From positions 620,001-684,000 of the forward strand of contig NZ_JRHH01000003.1 in the NCBI RefSeq assembly GCF_000757385.1: a DNA stretch of 64,000 nucleotides. Direction: 5' to 3'. Every line of letters begins with the position of its first letter. Positions within the stretch are counted from its first letter, which is position 1. Under the pieces are notes generated by a model that saw nothing but the letters and a program-made list of their open reading frames with translations, searched no databases and was not told the origin of the DNA. The DNA is from Flavobacterium aquatile LMG 4008 = ATCC 11947. Its GTDB lineage: Bacteria > Bacteroidota > Bacteroidia > Flavobacteriales > Flavobacteriaceae. Shown piece by piece: positions 44,101 to 52,600 of the stretch. Made by a program: the position numbers and the translations under genes.

Positions 44101-45796
44101 CATCACAAACTTCTAATGATGTTGGATTGTTTATTGGAATTGGATTACTATTATTAACAATTAAATCAAAACTTGTAATGGAAGAGCAACCAGTTGCAGG
44201 ATCAATAACTCTTACTCCAATAGTTTGAGGATTTGAAGAATTAATATAATTTGAAGGATTAGCTATTGGATTTGTTCCATTTTGGGCATCGAGTAAAGAA
44301 CTGTAAAATTCAATAATTACATTACTTCCTTGTGATATTTCTGGTATTTTAGTAGTCAAATCAAACAAAGCAAATCCATCATAAGGCGAATCATTTACTG
44401 TGTAATTTGAAGGTGAAACAAAAGTAGGTAAAGGATTTACTATTAATTGCAAAGTTGTAGTAGAGAATTCACTTGTTGCTACTTCAGTAACTCTTACATA
44501 AACTGTTTGATTGAAGGGAACCATATTGAAATATCCTGTAACACCCGTTATTTCATTTGTACCATTATTGGAATCTATTAGAGTGGGATAATATTGAACG
44601 GTGTGACCACTTGCTGATAAAGCTCCTAATATTTCAGAGTTTTTTGTAGATAAATCAAATACTGCAAATCCATCATTATTATCATCACAAATTTGTAAAG
44701 GAGTTGGATTAGTAATTGGAAATGGATTATCGTTAACGATTAAATCAAAATTTGTAATTGAAAAACAACCAGTTACTGGATCATTAATTGTAGCCCAAAT
44801 AGTTTGAGGATTTGAAATATTCATATAAACATTACCATTGGAAATAGGATTAGCACCAGCTTGAGCACTAGTAAAAGTTTCATAAAAAGATATAACATAA
44901 TTTGGGTCTGTTGTTATTAAAGGAATTTGAGATTGTAAATCAAATACTGATGTTCCATCAGGATCATTTTGAATTAAATCTGATGGTGTGTTAAATGTTG
45001 GTAATGCTCCAATAGTAACTAAAAAACTTCCTTCACTTGTGCAGTTAGGAGTTGTACCAGATTGAGCTAAAATATAAATGGTTTGTGTTGATGTAATTAA
45101 TGTTCCTGCAGGGATTTCTGTTGCTGGATTTCCACCTGACACTGAATGATAACTTTGTCCAAAAGGTAAAGCAGGAAGTGTATAGGCTTGACATGCTATT
45201 ACATTTGATGGATTTGGTGTAACAGGTGTTGCGATAATTGTTACAACAAAACTTTCTTCAGCTGTACATAATGGATTTGTACCAGATTGTGCTAAAATAT
45301 AAATCGTTTGCGTTGATGTAATTGCATCTCCAGCAAATAATATTGTTCCAGTACCATTTGGACCAGTAAAATAATTCTGATTTGATGGTAAAGCCGGAAG
45401 AATATAAGCGTCGCAAACGGTCAAATTGACTGGTGTAGGTGAAATAATTGGCAAAGGATTTACAACCAATTCTAATACTGCTGTAGAAGGATTGGCAGGA
45501 TCAGAATTTTCTATAACTCTAACATAAACAACCTGATTAAATGGATTGATATTACTGTAATTACTTCCTAACGAATTAACCCCAATCGTCGCATCAGTAA
45601 ATGTTTCATGATACGAAATAGTATGATTTGAAGCTAATAAAGAACCTAAAATCTCAGCATTCTTTGAGGTTAAATTAAAAACAGATAAACCATCGCTATC
45701 ATTATCACAAACCGATAACGGAGTTGGATTGGTAATTGCTGGTTGCGCATAGCATAAGCTCGTTGCAAATAATAGAATAATTAATAGCGTTTTCAT
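41162..45796 (-). CDS. Giant leucine-rich-repeat surface protein with T9SS type A sorting domain
   Basis: This is a protein of about 1544 residues. The signal peptide MKTLLIILLFATSLCYA sets the start at 45796; an ATG 10 codons upstream is possible. N-terminal repeats of ~100 residues (CDNDSDGLSVFNLTSKNAEIL...VYVRV...VNPLP) extend to about 770. About eleven LRRs follow (about 805-1065; LTSLNVS, LLEYLDCSSNQLTNL). A DUF7619-like region (about 1300-1450: SYDPNDITC...NYLHYVINFENTGTY) precedes the sorting domain (VYPNPTSSILNIS...QSGVYFLKI). It is likely an adhesin. It follows the LytTR regulator by about 55 nt on the same strand. Confidence 0.88.
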   Translation of the reverse strand: MKTLLIILLFATSLCYAQPAITNPTPLSVCDNDSDGLSVFNLTSKNAEILGSLLASNHTISYHETFTDATIGVNSLGSNYSNINPFNQVVYVRVIENSDPANPSTAVLELVVNPLPIISPTPVNLTVCDAYILPALPSNQNYFTGPNGTGTILFAGDAITSTQTIYILAQSGTNPLCTAEESFVVTIIATPVTPNPSNVIACQAYTLPALPFGQSYHSVSGGNPATEIPAGTLITSTQTIYILAQSGTTPNCTSEGSFLVTIGALPTFNTPSDLIQNDPDGTSVFDLQSQIPLITTDPNYVISFYETFTSAQAGANPISNGNVYMNISNPQTIWATINDPVTGCFSITNFDLIVNDNPFPITNPTPLQICDDNNDGFAVFDLSTKNSEILGALSASGHTVQYYPTLIDSNNGTNEITGVTGYFNMVPFNQTVYVRVTEVATSEFSTTTLQLIVNPLPTFVSPSNYTVNDSPYDGFALFDLTTKIPEISQGSNVIIEFYSSLLDAQNGTNPIANPSNYINSSNPQTIGVRVIDPATGCSSITSFDLIVNNSNPIPINNPTSLEVCDDNNDGFGVFNLDSKNSEILGSLSSSLYTVSYHENIFDAEMDGTGILSPYINTSPFIQTVAVRVEENANSSVFSTTFLTIRVRPIPLITTPIPNLTVYENPTDGVATFNLTLQSDYITNGNPSTNVAYYTSEADAYAQINQLPTPTAFTGTNNQVIWVNAQNIYGCFDVASFVLNVTDSANIIIFPDSNFKAKLLTSSPTNQVAYSGSGYVKIDANNDNEIQFTEAAVIDSLNVENANIIDVTGIAGFSNLKKFNCSNNQIVTLNLTSINTLLDLFCSNNSLTTLSVNGLSNLQNLYCSLNDLNTLDVSTNINLRNLDVKNNTIVALNTTNLTLLEYLDCSSNQLTNLNVSTNVNLKNFFCSFNALTSLNVSTLPLLEMLYLNHNQITNLQFGANTLLFELYCFNNNLTSLNTSNLIGLSYLDCSNNQISSLDISQNSNLSQLRCLNNLLTTLDCSMNSSLNILSLLNNPNLQTLFIKNGVNELNADSLLGCPNLTYICADDNQIPTIAASYPLITINSFCTFNPGGNFNTITGTAIIDSNNNGCNSSDSTMPYLGLNISLNGVSTNTSVYTNGLGIYNLFTTFPGIYQLAPNLENPTYFNISPIDIDSNTINDLTILQNICITPNGSHPDVEVVLAPIDAARPGFNASYELVYKNKGNQTLSGTLTLNYNDSVLDYVSATTAPTSQTTGIINWNYSNLQPFENRSIGLVLNVNSPVETPAVNIGDILTFTTTITPIVGDEIPADNTFVFNQTVVGSYDPNDITCLQGDTVSPSEIGNYLHYVINFENTGTYYAENVVVQDIIDTTQYDISSLQILNASHNMDARINGNKVEFVFQNINLAAVAGNPPVGGHGNVLFKIRSKSNLVTGDQVIKKASIFFDYNAPIITNDAETTYTSLNNGGFNPDVSLSVYPNPTSSILNISSDNIIESIELYDIQGRILEKSFQNSNAVILDISNRQSGVYFLKITSDKGSKVEKVVKK

Positions 45797-45851
45797 AGTT
45801 TGTGATTTTATAATGTGTTTGGTCATAGTTTTGTTTTTAATAATCTTAAAT

Positions 45852-46613
45852 CTAAAGTGCTTTTATCAATTCTTGTAATTTCTCTTTCTTGCTTTGCGCC
45901 AACGGAATGTTACTGTTGTCAGCCATAATTACATAACCGCCATCGCTTTTTATGTACGATTTCAAATAAGATAAATTAATTAAATGCGATTGATGAATGC
46001 GTTCAAATCCGTGTTCTGTGAGCATTTCTTCATATTCTTTAAGCGTTCTAGAAATTAAAAGCGGTTTATGATTTTTAATAAAAAACTCGGTATAATTTCC
46101 TTTGGCTTCGCATCGAATAATATCCGAAACTTCAAACAAATGAATACCATCACTGGTTGATAATGCAATTCGCTTAAAATTATCTACCTTTTTTCGGATG
46201 TTTTCTAACAATAAATCGATGTGCTCAAACGAGTTACTTTTTCCAACGGCTTCTTTTATTTTGGCAATCGTATTTTGCAATTCTTCTGGATCGACTGGTT
46301 TTAATATAAAATCCAATGCGCTAAATTTGAATGCTTTCAAAGCATATTGCTCGTGCGCCGTGATAAAAATAATATGTGCCGATGTTTTGCCTTTAGTTTT
46401 TGCCAATTGCTCCAAAATATCAAACCCAGTTCCATCCGACAAATGAATGTCTAAAAAGATAACTTGTGGTTGCAATTGCTCCAAAGTTGCTACGCCAGTT
46501 TTTACACTTTCGGCTTCACCAATGATGTTTATTTCATTTGTATAGCGTTGCAAAAGTGCTTTTAAACCTTCACGCAAATGCTTGTCATCGTCTATTAATA
46601 CTGCTGTAATCAT
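45852..46613 (-). CDS. LytTR family DNA-binding response regulator
   Basis: This 253-residue protein has a receiver domain (residues 1-120) with the phospho-acceptor Asp in VIFLDIHLSDG (about residue 55), Thr in FITAHEQ and Lys in FILKPVDP. The C-terminal LytTR domain (about 150-253) has GIHLFEVSDIIRCEAKGNYTEFFI and RIHQSHLINLSYLKSYIKSDGGYVIM. It is the partner of the upstream TPR-LytS-type kinase, from which it is separated by 65 nt containing a micro-repeat. The LRR surface-protein gene follows closely. Confidence 0.93.
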   Translation of the reverse strand: MITAVLIDDDKHLREGLKALLQRYTNEINIIGEAESVKTGVATLEQLQPQVIFLDIHLSDGTGFDILEQLAKTKGKTSAHIIFITAHEQYALKAFKFSALDFILKPVDPEELQNTIAKIKEAVGKSNSFEHIDLLLENIRKKVDNFKRIALSTSDGIHLFEVSDIIRCEAKGNYTEFFIKNHKPLLISRTLKEYEEMLTEHGFERIHQSHLINLSYLKSYIKSDGGYVIMADNSNIPLAQSKKEKLQELIKAL

Positions 46614-46619
46614 ATTTTT

Positions 46620-46680
46620 AGTGATTAGTGATTAGTGAAAAGTGATTAGTCTGCTAACTGATCACTGAACACTGCCAACT
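46620..46680. repeat. Micro-repeats between kinase and regulator genes
   Basis: Iterated GTGATTAGTGA units (46620-46650) are followed by CTAACTGATCACTGAACACTGCC (46653-46680). The first family recurs at 5660-5689, the second at 18806-18839 and 33158-33192. Confidence 0.65.
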
Positions 46681-48595
46681 ATTGTATATATTGTATTGGT
46701 AATCGTAATGTTACTATTGTTCCGTTATTATCTGTAATTTCTATTTGTGCCGATTTTGAAATCGTGGCTTCCATAATTTCCAATCGTTTTTTAGTAATTT
46801 CCAGTGCCATCGATTGGTGTGCTGTAACCGAATTATGTTTCATTTCTTTCGATTTTGAAATCCCAATTCCGTCGTCTTTTATCGTGCAGACTAGTTGATT
46901 GTTTTGTACATCAAAACTCACTTCAATCTTCCCATTTCCTTCTTTTGGAACCATGCCGTGCAAGATAGCATTTTCTACAAATGGCTGAATCAATAACGGC
47001 GGTAATCCCATGTTAAATTCGACTTTTTCAGATGATTTTATCGAAAATTCAAACTTGTTATGAAAACGCAATTGCTCTAATTCTAAATAATTTTGCAAAC
47101 TTTCTACTTCTTTATCAATCGGAATTAAAGCACCTTTTGAATATTCCAATGTCAATCGCATCAACTTAGAAAATTTAGATAAATATTTCAATGCCGAATC
47201 GGTTCCATTCTGAACAATAAAACTTGAAATCGATCCTAAACAATTGAATACGAAGTGTGGATTCATCTGTAAATGCAAAGCTTTCTGTTCATATTCGGCA
47301 ACTTCTTTTTGCAATGTTAAACGTCTTTTTATTTGTCTTCTATTAAAAATTACAAATACCAAACTGATTAAAAGCAACGTTCCGATTACTGAAAATAAAG
47401 CAAACTGACTTTGACGCTTATTTTTTTCTATTAAAAGCGCTTCCTTTTTTTGGTATTCAAAATCCATTTCGGCACGAAGAAACTTTTCGTTGTTTTCCTG
47501 ATTGGTAATGCTGTCGCGTGCCACAATATAATTTTTGTAATGAAATAACGACTGCGTTGGATTGTTCTGAACAGCATACAATTCACTCATCAATTTCTCC
47601 GAATGAAAGGTTTGATCCAGAACGCCAATTTCCTTTGCATAAGACAATGATTTTGATGCAAATGGCATAGCTTCACCATATTTTTTTTGATCAAAATAAA
47701 GTTGTCCTAAATTATATAAAGCCAATGAAGCCCCAAATTTATTCTGCATTTCTTCATACAAATTCAACGATTTTGTATAATAAGAAATTGCTTTTTCCGA
47801 ATCTTTCTGCTTATTGTAAAAATCTCCTAAATAGTTATTTAATAAAGCAAAACCACGTTTATTATCTATTTTAATAAAGTATTCCTGAGCTTTTTTGTAG
47901 TAATTTAAAGCTTCTTTATTGTTTCCGTTTTCAAAGTAAATAACACCAATGTTGGTTAAAGTCACAGCAACGGTTTGTTCTCCAATTTCTTCCTGAATTT
48001 TTAGCGCTTTCTTTAAATATTCAAGTGCTTTGGTGTTGTTTCCTTGCGATTTATATACAATTCCAATATTATTATAAGCTTTCGAAATACTATTCTTCTG
48101 ATCGATTTCTTGATATAACTTCAACGCTTTTTGATAATTCTCTAAAGCCATGTAATAATTATTTTCTTCCGAAAAAACTACACCAGAACTTGCATAAGCG
48201 CGCGCCAAACCATTTTTAAGTTGCTTATTATTAGAATCATCTTCTAATAAAGATTGATATGAAATTTGCGCCTGACGAAAATCAGTAAGCGCATTTTTAT
48301 AATTCCCTAGAATAATATTCGAATTTCCTTTGTTGATGTACGAATTGGCTAACCCAAATCCATATCCAATTTTCTTAGAAAGAACAGTTGCCTTTTGAGC
48401 ATAAAAAGCAGTCGAATCGGGATTGGTTTCTTTAAATTTATCGGCTAAGTTGTTGTAAAGATTTACTTTAGCAGTATCAATTTTTACAACTTTCAAAACT
48501 CTTTTCAAACTATCAACAGCAGTATTTTGCGAATAGCTAATACTACTGAAAGCAATTGTGAAAAGAAGTATAATCTTGTGGAGCGTATTTTTCAA
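46679..48595 (-). CDS. TPR-containing LytS-type sensor histidine kinase
   Basis: This 638-residue protein has a signal-like N-terminus (MKNTLHKIILLFTIAFSSISYSQ). About seven tetratricopeptide repeats follow (about residues 75-330, e.g. ALENYQKALKLYQEIDQKNSISKAYNNIGIVYKSQGN). A single membrane helix (about 400-420, SQFALFSVIGTLLLISLVFVIF) precedes the kinase core. His_kinase (LytS/YehU) has its His in LQMNPHFVFNCL (about 450) and the ATPase N-box in PLLIQPFVENAILHGM. The sensory TPR part should lie in the periplasm. Pairs with the LytTR regulator downstream. Confidence 0.93.
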   Translation of the reverse strand: MKNTLHKIILLFTIAFSSISYSQNTAVDSLKRVLKVVKIDTAKVNLYNNLADKFKETNPDSTAFYAQKATVLSKKIGYGFGLANSYINKGNSNIILGNYKNALTDFRQAQISYQSLLEDDSNNKQLKNGLARAYASSGVVFSEENNYYMALENYQKALKLYQEIDQKNSISKAYNNIGIVYKSQGNNTKALEYLKKALKIQEEIGEQTVAVTLTNIGVIYFENGNNKEALNYYKKAQEYFIKIDNKRGFALLNNYLGDFYNKQKDSEKAISYYTKSLNLYEEMQNKFGASLALYNLGQLYFDQKKYGEAMPFASKSLSYAKEIGVLDQTFHSEKLMSELYAVQNNPTQSLFHYKNYIVARDSITNQENNEKFLRAEMDFEYQKKEALLIEKNKRQSQFALFSVIGTLLLISLVFVIFNRRQIKRRLTLQKEVAEYEQKALHLQMNPHFVFNCLGSISSFIVQNGTDSALKYLSKFSKLMRLTLEYSKGALIPIDKEVESLQNYLELEQLRFHNKFEFSIKSSEKVEFNMGLPPLLIQPFVENAILHGMVPKEGNGKIEVSFDVQNNQLVCTIKDDGIGISKSKEMKHNSVTAHQSMALEITKKRLEIMEATISKSAQIEITDNNGTIVTLRLPIQYIQ

Positions 48596-48619
48596 AACAT
48601 TTCATTTAACTTATCTCTA

Positions 48620-48627
48620 CAAATATA
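48620..48627 (-). promoter_or_regulatory. -7 promoter element (TATATTTG) of the LytS-type kinase gene
   Basis: Minus-strand TATATTTG lies 24 nt upstream of the ATG at 48595. Confidence 0.5.
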
Positions 48628-48804
48628 TAGTAAGTTTTTAGTAAATTTTATCTCACCTATTATTCTAATGGTTTGACTTATTATTTATGCATTTATGATT
48701 ACAATTTCAAAATAGCTATATTAAATTACCAATTTTAATCCAAAATTTAGTTCACGAAAACGTTTTCTTTGTTTATTTTTACGGTCAAATTTAAATTAAG
48801 TCGT

Positions 48805-49290
48805 ATGAGTAATTCGTATCAACTTTCGGTAAACAACACTGCTTCGTTTGATTTATCAGAAAGTGACCTTAAAAACCTTGACGCTGTTAGCATGGATAAA
48901 ACTAAATTCCATGTACTAAAAGATAGTAAACCATACAAAGCCGAAATCATAGCAACCGATTTCATAGCTAAAAAATACACTATAAAAGTGAACAACAACA
49001 CTTATGAAGTTGCTATTTCAGATGCTTTAGATATTCTCATAAAAAGTATGGGAATTGAAATTGGTAAAACCAAAGTTGTGAATGCTATAAAAGCACCAAT
49101 GCCAGGTTTGATTCTAGAAATTAGTGTAGAAGTTGGACAAACAGTTAAAGAAAATGATCCATTATTGATTCTAGAAGCCATGAAAATGGAAAACAGTTTT
49201 CTATCACCAAGAGATGGAATTATAAAGTCAATTGCTGTTGAAAAAGGAAATGCTGTCGATAAAGGACAATTGTTAATCGAATTCGAATAA
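48805..49290 (+). CDS. Biotin carboxyl carrier protein of acyl-CoA carboxylase
   Basis: This protein of about 161 residues has an N-terminal half of unclear fold and a C-terminal biotinyl domain (about residues 90-161, APMPGLILEISVEVGQTVKENDPLLILEAMKMENSFLSP). The biotinylated Lys is in EAMKMEN. ATG at 48805 (MSNSYQLSVNNT) is chosen; the frame extends upstream only to a TTG. It is the first gene of a three-gene operon (2-nt gap to the carboxylase) and carries carboxybiotin between the next two enzymes. Confidence 0.93.
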   Translation: MSNSYQLSVNNTASFDLSESDLKNLDAVSMDKTKFHVLKDSKPYKAEIIATDFIAKKYTIKVNNNTYEVAISDALDILIKSMGIEIGKTKVVNAIKAPMPGLILEISVEVGQTVKENDPLLILEAMKMENSFLSPRDGIIKSIAVEKGNAVDKGQLLIEFE

Positions 49291-49292
49291 TC

Positions 49293-50741
49293 ATGAAAAA
49301 AATAACCAAAATATTAGTTGCCAATCGTGGTGAAATTGCCATCAGGGTAATGAAAACTGCCAAAAAAATGGGTATCAAAACGGTAGCTGTTTTTTCAACT
49401 GCCGACAGAAATGCGCTTCACGTGAAATATGCTGACGAAGCTGTTTGCATTGGTGAAGCCGCATCAAGTCAGTCGTATTTACGAGGCGATAAAATCATTG
49501 AAGTTTGTAAAGAATTAGGTGTTGATGCCGTGCATCCAGGTTACGGATTTTTAAGTGAAAATTCAGCTTTTGCCGAAGCTTGTGAAAAAAACAACATCAT
49601 TTTCATCGGGCCAAAATCGAAAGCTATTGAAATGATGGGAAGCAAATTGGCAGCAAAAGAAGCTGTAAAACATTATAATATTCCGATGGTTCCTGGAACT
49701 GAGGAAGCCATTACCGATATTGAAGAAGCTAAGAAAATTGCAACCAAAATTGGTTTTCCAATACTGATAAAAGCATCTGCTGGCGGTGGCGGAAAAGGAA
49801 TGCGTGTGGTTGAAAAAGAAGAAGATTTTGTTTCTCAAATGGACAGAGCAATTTCTGAAGCTACAAATGCTTTTGGCGACGGATCGGTTTTTATAGAAAA
49901 ATATGTAACCAAACCACGTCATATCGAAATCCAAATTATGGCCGATAGTTATGACAATGTGTTGTATATTTTTGAAAGAGAATGCAGCATTCAACGCCGC
50001 CATCAAAAAGTAGTTGAAGAAGCACCATCATCAATTTTAACTCCAGAAAAACGTAAAGAAATGGGTGAAGCAGCTGTAAAAGTAGCTCGTGCATGTGATT
50101 ATCTTGGCGCTGGAACGGTAGAATTTTTAATGGATGGAGATCTTAATTTCTACTTTCTTGAAATGAATACGCGTTTGCAAGTAGAACATCCGGTAACGGA
50201 AATGATTTCTGGTTTGGATTTAGTAGAGTTGCAAATAAAAGTCGCTCAAGGAGAAGTTTTAGATATTAAACAAGAAGATTTGCAAATAAAAGGTCACGCC
50301 ATGGAACTTCGTGTTTATGCCGAAGATTCTATGAATGATTTCCTTCCAAATGTCGGATTTTTAAGCACTTATAAATTACCTGAAGGCGAAGGAATTCGTG
50401 TTGATAATGGAATTGAAGAAGGAATGGATGTGCCAATTTATTACGATCCAATGCTTTCTAAATTGGTAACTTACGGAAAAACTCGTGAGGAATCTATCGA
50501 ACTAATGATTAAAGCAATCGATAATTATCATGTTGAAGGTGTTGCAACAACATTGCCTTTCGGAAAATTTGTTATGGAACACGAGGCATTTCGTTCAGGT
50601 GATTTCGATACTGGTTTTGTAAAATCATATTACAATCCAGAAAAAATGAAAGCCAATTTAGATGTTGAAGCAGAAATTGCTGCTATGATAGCATTGAAAC
50701 AATATATTTCTGATAAACAAATCCTAAGGTTACCAAATTAA
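49293..50741 (+). CDS. Biotin carboxylase subunit of acyl-CoA carboxylase
   Basis: This 482-residue ATP-grasp enzyme carboxylates biotin using ATP and bicarbonate. It has the N-terminal ILVANRGEIAIRVMKTAKKMGIKTVAVFS, the Gly-rich ATP loop KASAGGGGKGMRVV (about residues 160-173), EKYVTKPRHIEIQIMAD, the catalytic region ECSIQRRHQKVVEEAPS and FLEMNTRLQVEHPVTE. It carries no biotinyl domain of its own; the separate carrier gene lies upstream. The arrangement BCCP-BC-CT fits propionyl-CoA or broad acyl-CoA carboxylases. Confidence 0.94.
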   Translation: MKKITKILVANRGEIAIRVMKTAKKMGIKTVAVFSTADRNALHVKYADEAVCIGEAASSQSYLRGDKIIEVCKELGVDAVHPGYGFLSENSAFAEACEKNNIIFIGPKSKAIEMMGSKLAAKEAVKHYNIPMVPGTEEAITDIEEAKKIATKIGFPILIKASAGGGGKGMRVVEKEEDFVSQMDRAISEATNAFGDGSVFIEKYVTKPRHIEIQIMADSYDNVLYIFERECSIQRRHQKVVEEAPSSILTPEKRKEMGEAAVKVARACDYLGAGTVEFLMDGDLNFYFLEMNTRLQVEHPVTEMISGLDLVELQIKVAQGEVLDIKQEDLQIKGHAMELRVYAEDSMNDFLPNVGFLSTYKLPEGEGIRVDNGIEEGMDVPIYYDPMLSKLVTYGKTREESIELMIKAIDNYHVEGVATTLPFGKFVMEHEAFRSGDFDTGFVKSYYNPEKMKANLDVEAEIAAMIALKQYISDKQILRLPN

Positions 50742-50782
50742 AGTATTAAGATTTAAGAATTAAGTAATAAAACAAAAGTTTA

Positions 50783-50813
50783 GCTTGAAACTTGAAACCT
50801 TAAACTTGAAACA
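50783..50813. repeat. ACTTGAAAC micro-repeat inside the carboxylase operon
   Basis: Three to four imperfect iterations of CTTGAAAC/CTTAAACTTG in the 81-nt spacer between the biotin carboxylase and transferase genes. Confidence 0.6.
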
Positions 50814-50822
50814 AAAAGTAAA

Positions 50823-52364
50823 ATGGAAGATAAAATTAAAATATTAAACGATAAAATTGCTCTTGCCAAATTAGGCGGAGGCGAAAAACGTATTGCCAAG
50901 CAACATTCTAATAAAAAATTGACGGCTCGCGAACGAGTTGAATATCTTTTAGACGAAGGTTCATTTGAAGAAATCGGAATGTTAGTAACACACCGAACCA
51001 CCGATTTCGGAATGGAGAAAGAAGTGTATTATGGTGACGGAGTTGTAACAGGTTACGGAACAATTAATGGAAGAATTGTGTATGTTTTTGCACAAGATTT
51101 CACTGTTTTTGGTGGTTCATTATCTGAAACACATGCTGAGAAGATCTGTAAAGTTATGGATATGGCACTAAAAAGTGGCGCACCTATGATTGGACTAAAC
51201 GATTCTGGTGGCGCACGTATTCAAGAAGGTGTGCGATCGCTTGGCGGTTATGCCGATATTTTTTATAGAAACGTGCAATCTAGTGGAGTGATTCCGCAAA
51301 TATCTGCCATTATGGGACCATGTGCTGGTGGTGCGGTTTATTCACCTGCAATGACCGATTTTACAATGATGGTGGAAGGAAGTAGTTATATGTTTGTTAC
51401 TGGACCAAATGTGGTGAAAACGGTTACTAATGAAGAAGTTACTTCAGAAGAATTGGGTGGTGCAAGTACGCATTCTACCAAATCTGGTGTGGCGCATATT
51501 ACTTCTCCAAACGGAATTGAATGTCTAGAAGATATCAAGAAGTTGTTAAGTTATATGCCACAAAATAACAGAGAAACGACGCCTAAATTACCTTACACGC
51601 CAAACGATGAAATTCGTGAGAAACTGGACACTATTATTCCAGAAAATGCGAACAAACCGTATGATATGCATGATGTGATTTCGAATATTATTGATGAAGA
51701 TTCATTTTTCGAAATTCATAAGGATTATGCCGAAAATATTGTGGTTGGTTTTGCACGATTAGGTGGAAGAAGCATCGGAATTGTGGCCAATAATCCGAAA
51801 TATTTGGCTGGTTGCTTGGATGTTAAGAGTTCGATAAAAGGTGCTCGATTTGTACGTTTCTGTGACTGTTTTAATATTCCGTTGTTGGTTTTAGAAGATG
51901 TTCCTGGTTTCTTACCTGGAACCGATCAAGAATGGAACGGAATTATCATGCATGGAGCCAAATTATTATACGCATTTAGCGAAGCAACAGTACCGAGAGT
52001 TACTGTAATTACCAGAAAAGCTTATGGTGGCGCGTATGATGTAATGAATTCGAAACACATTGGTGCCGACATGAATTTTGCTTGGCCAAGTGCCGAAATT
52101 GCAGTTATGGGAGCAAAAGGTGCCTCTGAAATTATCTTCAAAAAAGAGATAAGTGAAGCACAAAATCCAGCAGAGAAATTGCTTGAAAAAGAGGCAGAAT
52201 ATGCTGAGTTATTTGCAAATCCTTACACAGCAGCGCAACGCGGATTTATTGATGAGGTAATTTTACCACACGATACGAGAAGAAAATTGATGAAAGCTTT
52301 CAGTATGTTAGAAAATAAAGTGGTTGATGTTCCTAAAAGGAAACACGGAAATATACCGTTGTAG
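50823..52364 (+). CDS. pccB: Acyl-CoA (propionyl-CoA) carboxylase carboxyltransferase subunit
   Basis: This 513-residue protein has crotonase-like N and C halves. It shows [21 protein letters not shown] (about residues 85-105), the oxyanion-hole region [35 protein letters not shown], and in the second half [18 protein letters not shown] and [18 protein letters not shown]. These match PccB/methylmalonyl-CoA decarboxylase-alpha type subunits rather than AccA/AccD. The product is probably (S)-methylmalonyl-CoA, which links the operon to MeaB and the cobalamin adenosyltransferase. A strong terminator follows. Confidence 0.93.
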   Translation: MEDKIKILNDKIALAKLGGGEKRIAKQHSNKKLTARERVEYLLDEGSFEEIGMLVTHRTTDFGMEKEVYYGDGVVTGYGTINGRIVYVFAQDFTVFGGSLSETHAEKICKVMDMALKSGAPMIGLNDSGGARIQEGVRSLGGYADIFYRNVQSSGVIPQISAIMGPCAGGAVYSPAMTDFTMMVEGSSYMFVTGPNVVKTVTNEEVTSEELGGASTHSTKSGVAHITSPNGIECLEDIKKLLSYMPQNNRETTPKLPYTPNDEIREKLDTIIPENANKPYDMHDVISNIIDEDSFFEIHKDYAENIVVGFARLGGRSIGIVANNPKYLAGCLDVKSSIKGARFVRFCDCFNIPLLVLEDVPGFLPGTDQEWNGIIMHGAKLLYAFSEATVPRVTVITRKAYGGAYDVMNSKHIGADMNFAWPSAEIAVMGAKGASEIIFKKEISEAQNPAEKLLEKEAEYAELFANPYTAAQRGFIDEVILPHDTRRKLMKAFSMLENKVVDVPKRKHGNIPL

Positions 52365-52377
52365 TTGATATAAGTTT

Positions 52378-52410
52378 AAAAAACCGTTTTGTACTGCAAA
52401 ACGGTTTTTT
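52378..52410 (+). terminator. Rho-independent terminator of the acyl-CoA carboxylase operon
   Basis: A perfect 11-bp stem (AAACCGTTTTG / CAAAACGGTTT) with loop TACTG is followed by T6. It marks the boundary between core genome and the accessory array. Confidence 0.95.
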
Positions 52411-52436
52411 ATGTTGATTTTGATTAATTGACCAAT

Positions 52437-52451
52437 AATGGCGAGTAGCCA
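52437..52451. repeat. Small hairpin ATGGC-GAGTA-GCCAT at the edge of the array
   Basis: A 5-bp perfect stem, followed 7 nt later by T7, about 14 nt before the first attC-like site. Confidence 0.4.
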
Positions 52452-52464
52452 TAAACAGCTTTTT

Positions 52465-52600
52465 TTAACGTTCTGGCGCTACACGAGGTTTGGGATTTAA
52501 GAAGCGAGATTTTTCGGTTAAACACAAATTTTCCAAGTACAAAACCATCTTTAAATTCAACCTAATGCCCAAATCTCATGTAACGGCTGTTAGCCGACGT
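52465..52600. repeat. attC-like recombination site 1
   Basis: On the plus strand the left arm TTAACGTTCTGGCGCTACACGAGG pairs with the reverse of the right arm, which reads CTCATGTAACGGC...GTTAGCC; the pairing extends through GTTTGGG. Relative to the right arm the left has a 4-nt insertion after TAAC and one extra base further in, as in the other two sites. The right end GTTAGCCGACGT contains the stop codon of the adjacent gene. Confidence 0.6.

Noticed and set aside
35515..45796. Giant T9SS proteins as polymorphic toxins
   Set aside because: Both end in sorting domains (type B and type A) and not in a toxin domain, and no immunity-like gene follows.
49563..50006. 147-codon minus-strand frame opposite the biotin carboxylase gene
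   Set aside because: Phe/Cys/His-rich shadow of a strongly conserved enzyme.
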